Below are positions 7,501 through 10,128 of a stretch of DNA of 10,128 bases, one piece after another (position 1 is the first letter of the stretch; each line of letters begins with the position of its first letter). The stretch comes from Flammula alnicola (lineage: Eukaryota > Basidiomycota > Agaricomycetes > Agaricales > Strophariaceae). The DNA is taken from assembly GCA_015499995.1 (NCBI GenBank), contig JADNRV010000861.1, forward strand, positions 1 to 10,128. Direction: 5' to 3'. The position numbers were made by a program, and so were the translations under genes. The notes beneath the pieces were generated by a model. That model was given only the letters and a program-made list of their open reading frames with translations, was not told where the DNA came from and did not search any database.

Positions 7501-7584
7501 CTTAGGCAACGGCCTAAGTGGGGCAAACCTGTCATCTATGTATACCCTATTTTAGGCCACAGCCTAGGTATCATACATGATACC
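7501..7584. repeat. Right subterminal hairpin set
   Basis: There are three perfect hairpins: CTTAGGCAACGGCCTAAG (7501-7518, 7-bp arms), TAGGCCACAGCCTA (7553-7566, 5-bp arms) and GGTATCATACATGATACC (7567-7584, 8-bp arms). The first two mirror the left pair and keep the same 50-bp spacing. The third has only a decayed match on the left, at about 1684-1701. Confidence 0.65.
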
Positions 7585-7598
7585 AGCTACTACAGGTG

Positions 7599-7605
7599 GA
7601 TGCGA
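7599..7605. repeat. Target site duplication, right copy (GATGCGA)
   Basis: GATGCGA lies directly after the last base of the right inverted repeat. Reading on from here gives the RT lead-in without a gap, which supports this being the true insertion boundary. Confidence 0.8.
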
Positions 7606-8258
7606 TGGATAAAGTACACGAGGGAGACTTCTTGTTACCAGAAGAACGCAAGCTGGTACATCAGCTCATCGCGGAACAAAACCAGGCGTTCGCTTGGGAG
7701 GATGATGAGCGAGGAAAATTCAGGGAAGACTTCTTCCCTCCCATAGTCATTCCTACCATAGAACATAAGCCATGGGTAGAAAGAAATATCCCAATTCCTC
7801 TGGGAATTTATGATGAAGTATGTAAGATCATCAGGTCCAAGGAAAAATCACAGGTCTACGAGCCTTCAAACTCCCCGTATCGATCTCGCTGGTTTACCGT
7901 GGCCAAGAAAAATGGGAAGCTCAGGATCGTGCATAGTTTGGAACCCTTGAACAAGGTAACCATCGCACACTCCGGCCTTCCGCCCGCAACAGAAGAATTA
8001 GCCGCGCATTTTGCAGGCCGAGCTTGCAGCGGAATGTTTGATTTATATGTGGGATATGATGAACGACAGCTAGCAGAGCAGTCGCGCGATCTTACTACAT
8101 TCCAGACTCCCTACGGTGCTATGCGCTTGGTAACCTTACCTATGGGCTGGACAAACTCTGTTCCCATCTTTCATGATGATGTTACATTTATTTTGAAAGA
8201 AGAGACACCCGATGTTACGATACCTTATATCGATGATGTACCTTCAGAGGACCTCTGA
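7599..8258 (+). pseudogene. Reverse transcriptase domain of the retrotransposon
   Basis: Pol resumes at GAT 7599, the second copy of the target duplication, and runs to TGA 8256-8258. It copies element RNA into DNA in the cytoplasmic particle. By residue counted from 7596, the conserved boxes are: substrate-binding SRWFTVAKKNGKLRIVHS (about 95-115), motif A MFDLYVGYD with Asp149 (codon 8040-8042), motif B TLPMGWTNSVPIFHDD (about 184-199), and motif C YIDDV (codons 8226-8240). All three catalytic Asp are present. The frame breaks just after YIDDV: the expected continuation (LTRYQNKDGTYEMIPEN) lies in frame 2 from about 8252, so one base was probably lost at 8245-8252. The GTG at 7596 lies in the inserted element, and no true start exists here. 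Confidence 0.93.
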
Positions 8259-9019
8259 CTCGCTACCAAAATAAAGATGGCACTTATGAGATGATACCAG
8301 AAAACCCGGGAATTAGACGCTTCGTATGGGAACATATGCAGAATGTCAATCGGGTAGTGCAACGCATGAAATATTGCGGCGGGACATTTTCAGGATATAA
8401 ATCAGTAATATGCGCAGCAGATATTACCGTAGTCGGTCACTTGTGCACTATGGAAGGACGCAAACCAACCACCGAGCACGTAAAGCAGATCATGGATTGG
8501 GACGAATTTGCGGACCTATCCCAGGTCAGAGGTTTCCTCGGTACTGTCGGCGTACTGCGCAGTTACATCTCTAATTATGCGATCAGGGCCAGGTTCCTAC
8601 AAAGACTAACGCATAGTCGTGAACCATTTGTTTGGGGACCAGACCAGGAAGAGTCAGTGAAATTATTAAAGGATGGAGCACAGAACGCATACGTGTTGAA
8701 AGCTATCGATTATGAAGGACAAGGAGATGTAGTGTTGGCCATGGACAGCTCTTACATAGCAATAGGTTTCTATGTCTTCCAAGAAGATATAAATGATGCC
8801 AAGAAACACTACTATGCGAGATTCGGGTCCATTACAATGAATGACAGAGAAGTGCGCTACTCCCAACCGAAGCGTGAGCTGTTCGGATTAAAGCGTGCCC
8901 TCGAGAACAATCGAAAATGGTTAATTGGTTGCCGAAAATTAGTAGTCGAGACAGACGCTAAGTACATTGCTGGGATGTTACAACATCCTGACATGATGCC
9001 TAATGCGGTAATTAACTGA
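8252..9019 (+). pseudogene. RT thumb/connection and RNase H domain
   Basis: This is the continuation of RT in frame 2, with ATG 8291 as an internal Met. It begins with the C-terminal RT segment (RRFVWEH, YCGGTFSG, VVGHLCTMEG, RGFLGTVGVLRSYI), which holds the primer-template. Next comes a Ty3-type RNase H, which removes the RNA strand. Its acidic residues are visible: Asp in LAMDSSYIAIGFY (codon 8744-8746), Glu in KRELFGLKRAL (8876-8878) and Asp in VVETDAKYIAGML (8954-8956). The stop TGA at 9017-9019 falls inside a conserved stretch (N-stop-WIEQIGMFHFTLRHKAG), and the same frame goes on immediately. It is therefore a nonsense mutation, most simply CGA to TGA. Confidence 0.92.
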
Positions 9020-9712
9020 TGGATTGAACAGATTGGGATGTTCCACTTCACCCTAAGGCACAAAGCTGGAAAGACCTTTGGACCTGACGGACTTTCACGC
9101 TGTTACAAACAGCCAAATGATCCGGACCCTGAGCCAACAGACGAGGAGGACATTGATGACCACGGACCCATAGAGTTAGTGATCGCAGATCCTACGGAGC
9201 CGCAGCCATTACCAATTGAGGACTTTGTTAATGAAATTGATAACCGAAAAGGCTTCTTCCAAAGTATATCTTCGGCGTCAATCAAAAGTGAGCTAAAAAT
9301 AGAGGCCGACGGCGCATCGGATCCTTACGCAGTGCTACTAGCAGAAATCCTAGATCAGATTGAAATGGATGAAGGCTATAGTGGGATCGCCGTATCTATA
9401 AGCTGCTTTTCACAAGAATTGGCTGAAGCCGATGTATACCGACTAGGAGAGAAAACACTATTGGAAAGACATTTGAATGAAAATAAAGAAGCGCTAGGAC
9501 CTGTGCGCGCAGCTTATGTGCAACAGCTAGTAGTAACGCTTATGCTACCAAACGAAGATGAATTGAAAAATAAGGGTGTCGCATATCCTGAAGAGCATCG
9601 AACAGATAGTGCGCGCGACCAAGACAGTAACATCGAGTTTGTAATGAAGTGGCATAAGGACAAGAGATTCAGACCGCCAGATCTAAGTAATAAGAAATTG
9701 AACGATTCCTGA
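9020..9712 (+). pseudogene. RNase H tail and acidic linker before integrase
   Basis: This shares the frame of the RNase H segment. It opens with WIEQIGMFHFTLRHKAGKTFGPDGLSR, the typical RNase H C-terminus with the GPDGLSR box. A long acidic spacer follows (PDPEPTDEEDIDDHG and a region with many Asp and Glu to about 9420). Then comes a part with mixed charge ending in KWHKDKRFRPPDLSNKK. The last segment is usually close to the integrase N-terminus in this lineage. The frame closes at TGA 9710-9712 because of a shift near 9700; frame 3 takes over with TIPEIREAILDIPRTRLVVAKEKR. No catalytic residues are expected in the linker. The ATG at 9038 is internal. Confidence 0.85.
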
Positions 9713-10128
9713 GATTCGCGAAGCGATTCTTGATATACCAAGGACGCGACTAGTAGTCGCGAAAGAGAAACGCATGTATATGTTGACAGCCACACATGAC
9801 CATGTAGGTCATAGAGGCTTCTACGCGACAAACCAATTACTAGTGCGACGCTTCTGGTGGCCAGAGATGGAGAAAGATGTTAGTTGGTTCGTGAAAACAT
9901 GCCATCTATGTCAAGAGCGCCAAAAGACTATGATTAAAATCCAACCAGTTATAACTCATACGCTGTCCATATTCCAAACCCTACACGCGGATGTGATGCA
10001 TATGTCACCATGATCAAATGGTTGTAAATATATAGTACACGGACACGACACGATGACTTCCTGGATGGAGGGAGACCACTTAAGAAAGAAGATGGTCGCT
10101 CTATAGGCATGTGGGTACTCGAAGATAT
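9702..10128 (+). pseudogene. Integrase N-terminus (HHCC zinc finger and start of the catalytic core), partial
   Basis: Frame 3 is open from about 9702 and contains ATG 9774. The integrase zinc finger is clear: His and His in HDHVGH (codons from 9795), 29 residues, then Cys-X2-Cys in TCHLCQERQ (9900 on). It binds the ends of the cDNA. The core begins at LHADVMHM, whose Asp (9990-9992) is the first acid of the DDE triad. TGA at 10011-10013 interrupts the frame, but the text after it (NGCKYIVHGHDTMTSWMEG) continues the same domain. A second break near 10071 moves the reading to frame 2 (RPLKKEDGRSIGMWVLED). The window ends before the second Asp and the Glu. This enzyme would insert cDNA into the genome, but this copy cannot. 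Confidence 0.9.

Larger units (their letters stand above)
1670..7598. mobile_element. Nested non-autonomous fold-back-like DNA transposon, 5.93 kb
   Basis: The insert lies between two copies of GATGCGA and interrupts pol in mid-gene. The two ends align as inverted repeats of equal length from the first base (left CAGCCTTAGTAGCT, right complement CACCTGTAGTAGCT). The alignment is then almost continuous for about 300 bp at roughly nine bases in ten, judged by eye. Homology picks up again deeper, so the arms reach about 2.3 kb each. No transposase, reverse transcriptase or other known domain can be read in any frame. Long arms made of tandem modules around a small spacer are the layout of fold-back elements (Drosophila FB, plant fold-back MULEs). 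I use that name for the shape only. The 7-bp duplication, perhaps 8 with one C/T difference, does not settle the superfamily; hAT, KDZ and Mutator-like enzymes all remain possible. Confidence 0.85.
5333..7598 (-). repeat. Right arm of the long terminal inverted repeat
   Basis: This is the mirror of the left arm. It has two units of about 213 bp instead of four, a shorter CAG/CTG array, and an additional stretch of about 560 bp (6290-6855) without a partner on the left. The tip of this arm is the better preserved one: its hairpin 7567-7584 is perfect, while the left counterpart has decayed. Confidence 0.8.
1..10128 (+). mobile_element. Ty3/Gypsy LTR retrotransposon remnant, split by a nested element
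   Basis: One plus-strand pol region is seen in two pieces, 1-1669 and 7599-10128. The order is charged Gag-side tail, aspartic protease, linker, RT with a YIDDV box, RNase H, linker, integrase zinc finger and the first integrase catalytic Asp. RT before RNase H before integrase is the Ty3/Gypsy order; in Copia elements integrase precedes RT. The wording around the RT and protease boxes resembles elements abundant in Agaricomycetes, which is recognition by eye. The element runs off both window edges, so Gag, the integrase core and both LTRs are not visible. Several frameshifts and stops show that this copy cannot make a full polyprotein. Confidence 0.93.

Noticed and set aside
1670..7598. The insert as a large spliceosomal intron or a host gene between two retrotransposons
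   Set aside because: The ends are inverted repeats with a flanking direct duplication, and pol continues across them. This fits a transposon better than an intron or two separate elements.
8240..8258. Programmed ribosomal frameshift after the YIDDV box
   Set aside because: No slippery run is visible, the place lies inside the RT domain where no recoding is known for Ty3/Gypsy elements, and other unrelated breaks show decay.

Overview
The window looks like repeat-rich nuclear DNA of a mushroom-forming basidiomycete (Agaricomycetes). This rests on the pol proteins, which resemble the Ty3/Gypsy lineage common in those genomes; it was read by eye, not searched. No intact host gene, rRNA, tRNA or CRISPR array was found. 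Nothing looks bacterial.

Outer layer: positions 1-1669 and 7599-10128 are two halves of one plus-strand Ty3/Gypsy LTR retrotransposon. In order it carries a charged Gag-side tail, an aspartic protease, a linker, reverse transcriptase (RT), RNase H, a second linker, and the start of integrase. The copy is dead. There are frameshifts near 200, 1160-1217, 8247, 9700 and 10071, in-frame TGA stops at 9017 and 10011, and DPG at the protease active site where DSG or DTG is expected. No LTR falls inside the window.

Inner layer: positions 1670-7598 (5,929 bp) are a nested DNA element that cut the pol gene just upstream of RT. GATGCGA is repeated on both sides (1663-1669 and 7599-7605), and pol reads on after the second copy. 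The ends are inverted repeats. Continued comparison shows that almost the whole insert is an imperfect inverted repeat: arms of about 2.3 kb (1670-4035 and 5333-7598) flank a spacer of about 1.3 kb. Both arms carry the same modules in mirrored order: a tip with short hairpins; tandem units of about 215 bp (four on the left, two on the right); a junction with an ATCTATAGAT palindrome; a minisatellite whose units pair CAG runs with CTG runs; and a hairpin-rich inner edge. The right arm has about 560 bp that the left lacks.

The insert has no recognisable transposase or other protein. Long open frames inside it are by-products of triplet repeats. I read it as a non-autonomous, fold-back-like DNA transposon moved in trans by an unknown transposase. 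Its family is not assigned; this is the part of the window most likely to be undescribed.
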